Positions 33,363 to 41,354 are shown, counted from the stretch's first letter. The stretch: DNA of 62,156 nt from Actinomycetota bacterium (GCA_020029615.1 JAIBJO010000009.1:1-62156), one strand, 5' to 3'. Program-made: numbers and translations. Notes: generated by a model from the sequence alone, not told the origin.

Positions 33363-35941
33363 GAGCGCATCCGCTCCCCGCTCGGATCGAAGAACGCGCC
33401 GTGCGTGATGCGTGCCCCGCGCCGCAGCCGGTCGACCTGGATCTCCACGCGCGTCCCCGCTCTCGACCGCTCTGCAGGCACCCACGCGAGACCGATGACC
33501 TTCCCAACGGCCTCGCTCCGTCGAGCGCTCGTCACTCGCCCGGCCGGCATGCCCTCGATCACGATCTGCGCTCCCTCCGCGGGGAGGAAGTCGTCCTCCA
33601 TGGTGAAGCCCACCAGGCGCTCTTTCTCCTCACGCTGCGCGAAGTGCTCGAGCGCGAACTTGCCCACGAAGTCGTCCTTGTCCATCTTCGGCAGCCACGG
33701 CATGCCCGAGGAATAGAGGTTCGACTCCGAGTCCGTGTCCTGACCGACGATGACGTGGCCCTTCTCGAGCCTGAGCACCCGTTGAGGCTCGAGCCCGAAC
33801 GGCCGCGCGCCTTCTGCAACCAGCGCGTCCCACAGGTGCTCGCCCGCGGGGCTCGGGAAGTGGAGCTCGTACCCGAGCTCGCCGACGAAGCCGATCCGCA
33901 GGGCCAGGCACGGCACGCCGGCGACCTCGATCTCTTGCGCGTCCAGATACTTGAATTCCTCCGCGGAGACATCCGCCTCGGTCAGGCGCTGGAGGGCGTC
34001 CCTTGCCCGCGGCCCTGCGAGGTTCACCGCGGCAAGCGCGCCGGTGACGTTCACGATCTCGGCCTCGTATCCCCATACCGCGTTCCACCATTCGAACCAC
34101 GCGGTCACCGCGTCGGCACCCGTCGACGTCGTGGTCACGTAGAAGAGATCGTCGGTGAGTCGAGCGATCGTGCCGTCGTCCATGATTCGGCCGCCGTCCG
34201 AGGTGAGAACGCCGTAGCGGATCCGACCGGGCTTCATGTCACCGAACCGGTTCGGGTAGAGGCGCTCGAGGAGCGCGACCGCCTCCCGCCCTTCGACGAG
34301 GAGCTTGCCGAGCGTCGACACGTCGATCACGCCGAGCGACTCGTGGACCGCACGCACCTCGTCCTCCGGACGCTCGCCGTACGCGTACGGCCGCTTCCAG
34401 GGGCCGGCCCACTGGATCGTCGCTCCCGCCTCCTCGTGGCGCCAGTGGATCGACGAGCGCCGCGCCGGTGTGAGCTCACGCCCCGCCAGGAGTCCGAGCT
34501 CGACCGGCGCCCACGGCGGCCGGGCAGTCGTCGTGCCGATAGCCGACTCGTACATGCGGTTCTCCTGCGCGTAGATGCGGATGCTCGAGAGGTGGCAGAG
34601 CTTCCCCTGGCACGGGCCCATGGTCGCCGTCGTGTACCGCTTGGCGAGCTCGATGGAGTCGAAGCCCTCGTCGATCGCGCGCTTCATGTCCTTCGTGGTC
34701 ACGTCCTCGCAGACGCAGACGAAGCAGCGCCCTTTGCCGGCATACGCCGGCAAAGGGTTAGAAGAACAGCCCTCGCCCGTGACCGCACCCACCCCTTCCA
34801 CGCCGTCAGGGAGCTCCGTCGGCACGAAGACACCGAGCGCGTCGTCGTACTCGACGCGCGCACCTGCCTGCGCGAGGAGCGAATAGGCAGGCTGGCGGCC
34901 TCCCGACGCCACCAGGAGGTCGCATCCGTATCGCTCCCCGTCGAGCACGAGCCGTCGTACGCGCCCCTTCCGTCCCTCGGCGACGAGCTCACGCGGACGC
35001 ACGTCACGGAGATCCACGACCTTGGAGACCTCGACGCCGATCTCCTCGAGCTCGCCGGCCACCGCCAGCGTGTCGTCGTCGGCGCCCACGACGACGGCCT
35101 TCTCGCCGGGCCTGATGGAGAAGTCTCTAACCAAACGGCGGCAGCCGTTTGGCAGCATCACGCCGACGAGATCGTTCCCCGGAAAGACGACCGGCTGCTC
35201 GGTCGCACCGGTCGCAACGATGATGCGGTCGGCGCGGAAGCGATAGAGAATCGTGCCGGCGTCGACCGGTACGAGACCTCCCTCCCAGATGCCGAGCGCG
35301 CAGGCAGGCGCGAGCACTTCGACACCTGCGACCGCGAGATCGGCGTGCCGCGCGTCCTCGTCGACGAGGACGACCCCCGGGCCGGCCTTCGCCGCTTCGA
35401 GCGCCGCGGCGCGGCCCGCATTACCACCACCGATCACGAGTACCCGCGCCCTGCGGTGCTCGGTGTCGTAGCGCCGCGAGTGCCCAGCGTGCGGGTCGAG
35501 CTTCCCCAGGCCGGCGGCGCCGCGCAGGAACTTCTCGTACAGCGGCCACGCGGCGCGCGGGCGGATGAACGTACGGTAGTAGAAGCCGACCGGGGTGAAC
35601 GGGCCTCCGACCTTGTCGGTCAGGGACATGACGTCGAAGTCGAGTGCGAAGCGGACGTTCTGGCCCTCGACGACCGCGCCGTCACGGATCGGCTCGACGC
35701 ACGTGCGCACGTTGGGAACGCCGTCGACGGTCATCATGCAGTTCGGGCAGTGCCCCGAGCAGCAGTAGAGCCCGCGTGGGCGGTGGTACTTGAACGAGCG
35801 CGAGAAGACACGCTTCCCGGCGGCGAACGCGGCGGATGCAATCGTGTCGCCCTCGAAGCCGGTGACCTTCCAGCCCGCGAACGTGAACGACACCGCCTTG
35901 GAACGGTCGATCCGCTCGCTGCGCCGGGGCTCGAGCCTCAC
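33359..35941 (-). CDS. soxA: Sarcosine oxidase-type alpha subunit (possible N-methylglutamate dehydrogenase subunit MgdC)
   Basis: An 860-residue subunit. An N-terminal 2Fe-2S-like domain has CCSGHCPNCMMTVDG near 60, followed by a dinucleotide site VLVIGGGNAGRAAALEAAKAG near 167 and a second (AVVVGADDDTLAVAG) near 285. CFVCVCEDVT with TMGPCQGKLC near 410-460 is a BFD-type site, and about 490-860 is a GcvT tetrahydrofolate domain. The substrate's methyl carbon becomes 5,10-methylene-tetrahydrofolate. The gene contains two long perfect palindromes in connecting regions. Its GTG overlaps the soxD stop in a GTGA. Confidence 0.93.
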   Translation of the reverse strand: MRLEPRRSERIDRSKAVSFTFAGWKVTGFEGDTIASAAFAAGKRVFSRSFKYHRPRGLYCCSGHCPNCMMTVDGVPNVRTCVEPIRDGAVVEGQNVRFALDFDVMSLTDKVGGPFTPVGFYYRTFIRPRAAWPLYEKFLRGAAGLGKLDPHAGHSRRYDTEHRRARVLVIGGGNAGRAAALEAAKAGPGVVLVDEDARHADLAVAGVEVLAPACALGIWEGGLVPVDAGTILYRFRADRIIVATGATEQPVVFPGNDLVGVMLPNGCRRLVRDFSIRPGEKAVVVGADDDTLAVAGELEEIGVEVSKVVDLRDVRPRELVAEGRKGRVRRLVLDGERYGCDLLVASGGRQPAYSLLAQAGARVEYDDALGVFVPTELPDGVEGVGAVTGEGCSSNPLPAYAGKGRCFVCVCEDVTTKDMKRAIDEGFDSIELAKRYTTATMGPCQGKLCHLSSIRIYAQENRMYESAIGTTTARPPWAPVELGLLAGRELTPARRSSIHWRHEEAGATIQWAGPWKRPYAYGERPEDEVRAVHESLGVIDVSTLGKLLVEGREAVALLERLYPNRFGDMKPGRIRYGVLTSDGGRIMDDGTIARLTDDLFYVTTTSTGADAVTAWFEWWNAVWGYEAEIVNVTGALAAVNLAGPRARDALQRLTEADVSAEEFKYLDAQEIEVAGVPCLALRIGFVGELGYELHFPSPAGEHLWDALVAEGARPFGLEPQRVLRLEKGHVIVGQDTDSESNLYSSGMPWLPKMDKDDFVGKFALEHFAQREEKERLVGFTMEDDFLPAEGAQIVIEGMPAGRVTSARRSEAVGKVIGLAWVPAERSRAGTRVEIQVDRLRRGARITHGAFFDPSGERMRS
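34730..34757. repeat. Perfect palindrome inside soxA, encoding a linker
   Basis: A 12-base stem CCCTTTGCCGGC/GCCGGCAAAGGG with an ATAC loop, flanked by TTAGAAGA, lies in frame within soxA. It encodes NPLPAYAGKG in the linker before CFVCVCED. Its A/T-containing stem is unlike the flanking codon use, suggesting an inserted element rather than native coding sequence. Confidence 0.6.
35132..35153. repeat. Second palindrome inside soxA
   Basis: A nine-base stem CCAAACGGC/GCCGTTTGG with a GGCA loop, flanked by TCTCTAA, encodes part of MLPNGCRRLVRD. The TCT(N)TAA flank echoes that of the other soxA palindrome read on the opposite strand. Confidence 0.5.
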
Positions 35942-36216
35942 TCCGCCGTCCCGCTCTTCCTAGCCGTCTCCGGAACGGAAACGGCATGTACCTCGTTCGT
36001 GCGCGTGTCCCGTTCGGCAAGGAACCACTCGCCGCAGCCCATACGGTGCTGCCACCACTCCCGCTGCACGCCCGCGACGTTCTCGCGGAAGTACACGTAG
36101 TCGGTCAGTTCACGCAGGCTGGGAGAGCCGGACGGACGTGTCGTGACCTCGCCGAAGTACGCGTACTCGTCCACCGGCCGGGGGCCGCAGAACGGGCACG
36201 ACAGAAGAAACGACAT
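35938..36216 (-). CDS. soxD: Sarcosine oxidase-type delta subunit
   Basis: A 92-residue protein with the zinc-binding pattern of SoxD: CPFCGPRPVDEYAYFGE at residues 7-23 and the C-terminal HRMGCGEWFLAERDTRTNEV. The zinc ligands are cysteines near 7, 10 and 60 and a histidine. It is the first gene of the operon and is transcribed divergently from the IclR regulator across 59 bases. The length is normal for the family. Confidence 0.92.
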   Translation of the reverse strand: MSFLLSCPFCGPRPVDEYAYFGEVTTRPSGSPSLRELTDYVYFRENVAGVQREWWQHRMGCGEWFLAERDTRTNEVHAVSVPETARKSGTAE

Positions 36217-36226
36217 CAGACGGTGA

Positions 36227-36243
36227 ATTGCACCTTGAGCAAT
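36227..36243. promoter_or_regulatory. Inverted repeat between soxD and the IclR-family gene (candidate operator)
   Basis: ATTGC-ACCTTGA-GCAAT lies in the 59-base divergent spacer. Its size and symmetry suit an IclR-family dimer. TTGCTC/TTGAGC segments could also be part of -35 elements. The assignment to the adjacent regulator is inference from position. Confidence 0.4.
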
Positions 36244-36275
36244 GCTGTGCCAGAATCCGCAACGAACCTACACCG

Positions 36276-37046
36276 ATGTCGCGTACTCGTCAACCTTCCA
36301 CTAGACGAATTGGCGCTGCCGAGCGGGCGATCACGGTGCTCGACACCCTTGCAGATGGCGGCGAGCTCGGCACGAACGAAGTCGCGCGCCGCACGGCGAT
36401 GACTCCGAGCACGGTGTCTCGCCAGCTGGGGACGCTCGCGGCAGCGGGGCTCGTCGAGCGCGTCGAGGCCACCGGGCGCTATCGGCTGGGGATCCGGCTC
36501 GTGCACCTTGCCAACGCCGTCCTCACGCGGCTCGACGTCCGCGAGGTCGCACGCCCCCATCTCGTCGACCTCGTCGACATGACCGGCGAGACCGCCACCC
36601 TGTCGGTTCCCGGCGACGAGGACGCGATCACCGTCGACTTCGTCCCGGGTGCGCATCAGGTCCAGCCGGTCTCACGGCTGGGCCGACCGTCGATCGCACA
36701 CGCAACGTCTGCGGGGAAGGTGATGCTGGCGTTCTCCGGGCGGGACCTTCCGGACGGCCCGTTCCGGGCGTACACGGCCCGGACCGTCACCGACCGGCAG
36801 GCGCTCGCGCGTGAGCTCGAGAGGGTCCGCGAGCAGGGCTACGCGGAAGCCGCCGGGGAGCGCGAGCCCGGCCTCACGGCGATCGCGGCTCCGATCCGCT
36901 CGGCACGCGGCGAGCTCGAGGCGATCGTGGCGCTGCAGGGGCCGAGCAGCCGCTTCGACAGCGCCGCCGTCGCCGCCGCGCTGCCCCACGTGCTGCAACG
37001 CGCCGACGCGATCTCGCGCGAGCTGGGCTGGCGACCAGACGCGTAG
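36276..37046 (+). CDS. IclR family transcriptional regulator
   Basis: A 256-residue regulator: a winged helix-turn-helix (ERAITVLDTLADGGELGTNEVARRTAMTPSTVSRQLGTL region, residues 12-70) and an effector domain with GRPSIAHATSAGKVMLAF near 140 and GLTAIAAPIRSARGELEAIVAL near 200. IclR proteins bind small organic acids or amines and often control the divergent catabolic operon, here sox. The ATG at 36276 gives the normal length; an upstream start at 36228 would overlap the candidate operator. Confidence 0.9.
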   Translation: MSRTRQPSTRRIGAAERAITVLDTLADGGELGTNEVARRTAMTPSTVSRQLGTLAAAGLVERVEATGRYRLGIRLVHLANAVLTRLDVREVARPHLVDLVDMTGETATLSVPGDEDAITVDFVPGAHQVQPVSRLGRPSIAHATSAGKVMLAFSGRDLPDGPFRAYTARTVTDRQALARELERVREQGYAEAAGEREPGLTAIAAPIRSARGELEAIVALQGPSSRFDSAAVAAALPHVLQRADAISRELGWRPDA

Positions 37047-37049
37047 CGT

Positions 37050-37070
37050 CCTGTCCGCGAAGCGGACAGG
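37050..37070 (+). terminator. Hairpin after the IclR-family gene
   Basis: CCTGTCCGC-GAA-GCGGACAGG, a perfect nine-base stem, starts four bases after the stop. No T-run follows, so it is terminator-like only in position and strength. Confidence 0.45.
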
Positions 37071-37177
37071 GGAAGTCTGAGAGAACCGGGAGGTCGCTCA
37101 GCAGCAAACACGCCCTCGCCCCGTAAGGTCGCGCTCCGACGCGACACCAATCTCCCAGGCAAACGAGGAGGAGTCGC

Positions 37178-37243
37178 ATGCCCGGGAGATCGAGGTCGTG
37201 TCGGAGTGAACGTCGCGCGGACGGCGAGCTGACCGTCGAATGA
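37178..37243 (+). CDS. Possible 21-residue leader peptide
   Basis: An ATG at 37178 lies five bases after a very strong GAGGAGGAG. It opens MPGRSRSCRSERRADGELTVE and stops in a TGA that overlaps the ATG of the next gene. The peptide is very basic. It could couple translation to the membrane protein downstream or be a leader; the ribosome-binding site and overlap are the only evidence. Confidence 0.35.
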   Translation: MPGRSRSCRSERRADGELTVE

Positions 37244-37650
37244 CCGCTCGGACAGAGCTCGAGCGCGACGCGGTGATCGTCGCCTGCGCGATCAGCGCAG
37301 GCATCCATGCAGCGCTCACACCCGCGCACTTCGCCGAAGGCCTGGGCGCCGGAATTGGATTCCTCGTCGCAACGGTCCTGCTGGCGGGGCTCGCGGTCAC
37401 GCTCACCCGTCAGGACGGAACGGCGCTTTGGTTCCTGACCTCCCTCGCCCTCGCCGGCCTGATCGCGAGCTACCTGCTCGCGGTCACGTCGGGTCTGCCT
37501 GTGCTCAACCCGCAGCCCGAGCGCGTCCAAGGTCTCGCCGTCGCGACCAAGATCGTCGAGGTGGTCGGGCTCGCACTTGCAATCGACCTCCTACGGCACG
37601 GCCGCCCGGCCGCCGCCTTCCACATCTCACCGAAAGGAACGATGACATGA
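37240..37650 (+). CDS. Four-span membrane protein of unknown function
   Basis: A 136-residue protein with about four spans: AVIVACAISAGIHAALTPAHFAEG, GFLVATVLLAGLAVTL, ALWFLTSLALAGLIASYLLAV and ATKIVEVVGLALAIDLL. A histidine in the first span (GIHAALTPAHF) may bind metal or heme. Its stop overlaps the next start in an ATGA. It belongs with the secreted protein and sigma factor genes that follow. Confidence 0.65.
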   Translation: MTARTELERDAVIVACAISAGIHAALTPAHFAEGLGAGIGFLVATVLLAGLAVTLTRQDGTALWFLTSLALAGLIASYLLAVTSGLPVLNPQPERVQGLAVATKIVEVVGLALAIDLLRHGRPAAAFHISPKGTMT

Positions 37651-38333
37651 GCACACGCTCCTACCGGCCGATCCCACTCGGCCTTACCATGCTGATCGCG
37701 CTGTTCAGCGCCCTCGTCGCGCTCGCGCTCTCCGGCGGGCACGACGCATCGGCACACGCCGATACGAACCATGCCTCCCCTGCCACGATCACCCAGAAGC
37801 AGCTCGTGCTGCGTCAGGACATGCGGAAGCTGTGGGAGGACCACGTCACCTGGACGCGCCTGGCCGTCATCAGCCTGACGACCGACTCGCCCGACACGCA
37901 GGCGACCGTCGGTCGCTTGCTGAAGAACCAGGCCGACATCGGCAACGCGATCAAGCCGTTCTACGGCAAGGCTGCGGGCGCCAAGCTGACCGCGCTGCTG
38001 CGCGAGCACATCGTCATCGCAGCGGATCTCATCGCGGCAGCGAGGAAGGGCGACCAGGAGGGCGTCGCCTCCGAGCAGGATCGGTGGACGGCGAACGCCG
38101 ACGACATCGCCTCCTTCCTCTCGAGCGCCAACCCGCGCTCTTGGAAGCCGGGCGAGATGAAGGCGATGATGCAAACACACCTCCGTCTCACGACGAACGA
38201 GGTCGTCGCTCGCCTGACGAAGAACTGGTCGGCCGACGTTCGCGCGTACGACCGGATCCACGTCCAGATCCTCCGCATGGCGGACATGCTCTCCGACGGG
38301 CTGGTCGCCCAGTTCCCGGGCCGGTTCGCGTAA
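37647..38333 (+). CDS. Exported alpha-helical protein of unknown function
   Basis: A 228-residue protein with a membrane or signal segment (LGLTMLIALFSALVALALSGGHDASAHAD) and a helical exported part. There are many charged helices, for example LRQDMRKLWEDHVTWTRLAVISL, LLREHIVIAADLIAAARKGDQEG and MMQTHLRLTTNEVVARLTKNW. The pattern resembles a four-helix bundle. It overlaps the preceding membrane gene in an ATGA. Family not recognised. Confidence 0.7.
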   Translation: MSTRSYRPIPLGLTMLIALFSALVALALSGGHDASAHADTNHASPATITQKQLVLRQDMRKLWEDHVTWTRLAVISLTTDSPDTQATVGRLLKNQADIGNAIKPFYGKAAGAKLTALLREHIVIAADLIAAARKGDQEGVASEQDRWTANADDIASFLSSANPRSWKPGEMKAMMQTHLRLTTNEVVARLTKNWSADVRAYDRIHVQILRMADMLSDGLVAQFPGRFA

Positions 38334-38364
38334 GGACCGCGACCCGACCGGACACCAAGAGGAC

Positions 38365-38583
38365 ATGCCGACCTCCACGAGACTCGAGCAGGGCGACAAG
38401 CTGGTCGCGGCCTGGCGCCGAGATCAGCTCGTCGCCGCGGGATTCGCGCTCCCGGCGGCACGACGACTGGCCCGCGACCCCCGCTACGACCTCCACGCCC
38501 TGCTCGAGCTCGTGGGACGAGGCTGCCCTCCCGCGGTCGCGGCGCAGATCCTCGCACCGCTCGACGAGGCGAGCGCGGCATGA
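38365..38583 (+). CDS. Small protein upstream of the ECF sigma factor
   Basis: A 72-residue cytoplasmic helical protein, LEQGDKLVAAWRRDQLVAAGFALP followed by RLARDPRYDLHALLELVGRGCPPAVAAQIL. Its stop overlaps the sigma factor start in an ATGA. The length and helical character would fit a small regulator, but no family is recognised. Confidence 0.6.
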   Translation: MPTSTRLEQGDKLVAAWRRDQLVAAGFALPAARRLARDPRYDLHALLELVGRGCPPAVAAQILAPLDEASAA

Positions 38584-39266
38584 TCGGCGCTACTCTCGTG
38601 GAGGTGCCGACCGCTCCGTCGCGACACGTCGTGCCGGCCGACCTCGACGCCGAGTCGCGCGAATGGCTGAAGAGCCTTCGGGCGGAAGGCGCGGCTCGAG
38701 ACCAGGCTGTCGCCCGCCTCCACGCGCTCCTGCTTCGCGCAGCCCGCTTCGAAGTCTCGCGTCGGCGCACGAGCCTGCCGCACGTGCGTGGCGACGACCT
38801 CGACGACCTGGCCAACCAGGCGGCCGACGACGCGCTCGTGAGCGTGCTCCGGCGCCTCGACGACTTCCGCGGTTCGAGCCGCTTCACGACCTGGGTCTAC
38901 AAGTTCGCCTTGCTCGAGGCAGCGGTCAAACTGCGCAAAAGAGCCTGGCAGGGCCGGGAGATCCCGCTCGAGGACGACGCCTGGCGCTCGTTCTCGAGCC
39001 ACCGGCTCGAACCCGAGGCCGAGGCCGAGCAGAGCGAGCTCATGGCGACGTTGCGTCACGCGATCGACGAGGTGTTGACCTCGCGCCAGCGAACCGTGCT
39101 GATCGCCCTCGCGATCGACGGCGTCCCGATCGACGTCCTCGCAGAGCGGCTCGAGACGACGCGCGGGGCCCTCTACAAGACTCTTCACGACGCACGGCGG
39201 AAGCTGCGCACGCATCTCGAGGAATCCGGGCTCGCGCCCGAGTCACTGCTGGAGGAAACGAGCTGA
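38580..39266 (+). CDS. RNA polymerase ECF-type sigma factor
   Basis: A 228-residue sigma-70 family protein. Region 2 runs about 75-110 with DDFRGSSRFTTWVYKFALLEA, the promoter-melting block. Region 4 runs about 160-215 with LTSRQRTVLIALAIDGVPIDVLAERLETTRGALYKTLHDARRKLRTHL, a helix-turn-helix for the -35 element. An N-terminal extension of about 40 residues is longer than usual. The next gene, overlapping in a TGATG, looks like its anti-sigma factor. Confidence 0.88.
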   Translation: MIGATLVEVPTAPSRHVVPADLDAESREWLKSLRAEGAARDQAVARLHALLLRAARFEVSRRRTSLPHVRGDDLDDLANQAADDALVSVLRRLDDFRGSSRFTTWVYKFALLEAAVKLRKRAWQGREIPLEDDAWRSFSSHRLEPEAEAEQSELMATLRHAIDEVLTSRQRTVLIALAIDGVPIDVLAERLETTRGALYKTLHDARRKLRTHLEESGLAPESLLEETS

Positions 39267-39490
39267 TGGAGCGAGGAAATCTCAACCAGGTGGTCGGGCG
39301 CCTCCTCGGCCCCGCCGAGCCCGAGGTTGGCTGCGACGTGTGCTTCGAGGAGCTCGACCGGTACGTCGAGCTCGAGCTGGCAGGCAAGGACGCGAACGCC
39401 GCCATTCCCGGGCTGCGCGCACACCTCGACGGCTGCCCTGCGTGCCGCGAGGAGCACGAGAGCCTGCGAGCCCTCGTCGCCGGCGAGTGA
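39266..39490 (+). CDS. Putative zinc-finger anti-sigma factor
   Basis: A 74-residue protein with CDVCFEELDRYVELELAG near 23 and HLDGCPACREEHESLRALV near 52, the H-x3-C-x2-C zinc-binding pattern of anti-sigma factors. There is no membrane span, so it would be a soluble regulator. The ATG overlaps the sigma factor stop. It lies between the sigma gene and a reductase that overlaps it in a GTGA. Confidence 0.75.
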   Translation: MERGNLNQVVGRLLGPAEPEVGCDVCFEELDRYVELELAGKDANAAIPGLRAHLDGCPACREEHESLRALVAGE

Positions 39491-40320
39491 CCCGGACGGA
39501 GCCGAGCGCCGCACCGCTCGAGCCGCTGGAGCTCCTGTACGAAGCCGACTCGCTGCCGCGGACGGCGCTGCCGAGCGTGCTCGAGCGACTCCACGGCGGC
39601 GACCTCGGCTTCGCCGACGAATGCGTCTACGCGAACTTCGTGACCACGCTGGACGGCATCGTCGCGATCCCGACGATGCCGGGCTCGAACGACTTCGTCG
39701 CCGGGGACAGCGACGCGGATCGCTTCCTCATGGGCCTGCTCCGCGCCTTCGCCGACGCTGTGCTCATCGGCTCGGGCGTCCTGAGAGCGAGCCCGCAGGG
39801 CACCTGGCGTCCCGACAAGGTCTATCCGCCTGCCGCAGCGTCGTATGCCGAGCTCCGGCAGCAGCTCGGCCTGCTGGCTGCGCCAGAAGTCGCCGTCCTG
39901 ACGGGAAGCGGATCGATCGATCCAGCGCATCCCCTGCTCGAATCCGGAGCTCTCGTGCTGACCAGCGAGGCGGGCGCCGAACGGCTGGAGACGCGGCTCC
40001 CGCGGACCTCGACGATTGTCGCGTTGGGAAGCTCGACGACGATCGCTCCCGGTCTCGTGGTCGACGCGCTGCACGCTCGCGGCCACCGCCGAATCCTCTG
40101 CGAGGCGGGCCCGCACACGTTCGGGACCCTGGTCGAGGCGAGCGCCGTCGACGAGCTGTTCCTGACGACGTCCCCGCTGCTCGTGGGCGACGCCGGCTCC
40201 GGGTCTCGGCTTCGGCTCGTCGAGGGGGCCGACCTCGTGCCGGACGAGCTGCGCCCGCGGCTCGTGAGCCTGCGCCGCCACGGCTCCCACCTGTTTCACC
40301 GCTACGCGCTTCGAGGATAG
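39487..40320 (+). CDS. RibD C-terminal/dihydrofolate reductase-like protein
   Basis: A 277-residue protein of the bacterial bifunctional deaminase-reductase C-terminal family. ECVYANFVTTLDGIVAIP near 40 is the substrate block, LMGLLRAFADAVLIGSGVLRA near 80 the NADPH-binding helix, and HRRILCEAGPHTFGTLVEASAVDELFLT near 200 the second cofactor loop. GTG 39487 is fixed by a GTGA overlap. A reductase on a pterin or flavin precursor is expected, though many of these proteins have unknown substrates. Confidence 0.83.
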   Translation: MTRTEPSAAPLEPLELLYEADSLPRTALPSVLERLHGGDLGFADECVYANFVTTLDGIVAIPTMPGSNDFVAGDSDADRFLMGLLRAFADAVLIGSGVLRASPQGTWRPDKVYPPAAASYAELRQQLGLLAAPEVAVLTGSGSIDPAHPLLESGALVLTSEAGAERLETRLPRTSTIVALGSSTTIAPGLVVDALHARGHRRILCEAGPHTFGTLVEASAVDELFLTTSPLLVGDAGSGSRLRLVEGADLVPDELRPRLVSLRRHGSHLFHRYALRG

Positions 40321-41267
40321 GCGGAGCTCGCGAGCCGATCGGCGAGCGCCCGAACGCTCGCACGAAGCTCGTCCGGCCTACGAATGACGAAGCCACAGCC
40401 GAGCCCGGCCAGCACCGTCGCCATCCAGTCGAGCGAGCCGACCCGCATGCGGAGCAGCGTCCGTCCCTCCTCGTCGCTGAGCTCGGCGAGGGTCGCGGGG
40501 ACACGCCGAGCTGCCTCGTCGACCGCAAGATCGAGCACCACCTCGACCTCCCACGGCCAGGGAACCCGGGCCAGGGACGCGGTCACGTGCGCGACGGCGT
40601 CGAAACCCACCGGCGCCGGGTCCGCGGGGTCCGCGACGACTCGCAGGCGCTGCATGCGATCGACCCTGAAGGTGCGAAGGTCGTCCCGCAGGTGATCGTG
40701 CGCAGCGAGGTACCAGCGGCCCGCGTGGACGACGAGCCCGTGCGGGCTCACTTCCCGCCGGGTCTCGCTGCCGGAGAACGCGCGGTACGTGACGCGAAGC
40801 CTACGGCGCCGGCGGATGGCATCGGCGAGGAGGAGGACGGTGTCACCGCGGACCGGCGCGCCTCTGGTCCGCCCCGACGTGAAGTCGAGCGTCGCCTCGA
40901 GAGCCTCCACCCGGCGTCGCAGCCCGTCCGGTAGGACGCGATGGATCTTCACGAGCGCCCCCTCGACCGCGTCTGCTGAGCCCGAGAGACCGAGGCGGCC
41001 GGCAGCCTGCACACCGAGGGCGACCGCGACGGCTTCGTCGTCGGTCAGCATGAGCGGCGGCAGCCGGTACCCGGGTCGGATGCGATAGCCGCCGCCGACG
41101 CCTCGCTGCCCCTCGACGGGAATGCCGAGGTTCTGGAGAGCCTCCACATACCTGCGGACGGTTCGCGGGTCGATCCCGAGCCGGTGGGAGATCTCGCGAC
41201 CCGTGATCAGAGGCTGCGCCTGGAGGAGCTCGAGCAGCTCGAGGAGCCGGGCGGTGGGCGTCAGCAC
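40302..41267 (-). CDS. WYL-domain transcriptional regulator (YafY type)
   Basis: A 321-residue regulator: an N-terminal HTH_11 domain (ARLLELLELLQAQPLITGREISHRLGIDPRTVRRYVEAL), then a WYL domain with LRVTYRAFSGSETRREVSPHGLVVHAGRWYLAAHDHLRDDLRTFRVDRM and a C-terminal WCX-like extension. WYL domains sense ligands, in some cases nucleic acids. Its GTG is 87 bases from the divergent gene at 41355, with a dyad between. It overlaps the convergent reductase gene by 19 bases. Confidence 0.88.
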   Translation of the reverse strand: MLTPTARLLELLELLQAQPLITGREISHRLGIDPRTVRRYVEALQNLGIPVEGQRGVGGGYRIRPGYRLPPLMLTDDEAVAVALGVQAAGRLGLSGSADAVEGALVKIHRVLPDGLRRRVEALEATLDFTSGRTRGAPVRGDTVLLLADAIRRRRRLRVTYRAFSGSETRREVSPHGLVVHAGRWYLAAHDHLRDDLRTFRVDRMQRLRVVADPADPAPVGFDAVAHVTASLARVPWPWEVEVVLDLAVDEAARRVPATLAELSDEEGRTLLRMRVGSLDWMATVLAGLGCGFVIRRPDELRASVRALADRLASSAYPRSA

Positions 41268-41293
41268 AGCACGCAGTGAACCAGAAATAGAGG

Positions 41294-41315
41294 GCTCAAT
41301 TCGCCCTATTTGAGC
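41294..41315. promoter_or_regulatory. Dyad between the WYL regulator and the divergent gene
   Basis: GCTCAA and TTGAGC form a perfect inverted repeat separated by 10 bases, and an AAATAG-like segment just to the left extends the symmetry with CTATTT. The A/T-rich core between divergent starts suggests an autoregulatory operator. Confidence 0.4.
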
Positions 41316-41354
41316 GCTAACGTCCTGTCTCTCCAAACGACTTGGGGGTGCGAT

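Noticed and set aside
33401-36100. An 899-codon open frame on the plus strand
   Set aside because: It lies exactly antisense to soxA, is rich in arginine, histidine and aspartate and has no family signature; long antisense frames are expected opposite GC-rich genes.
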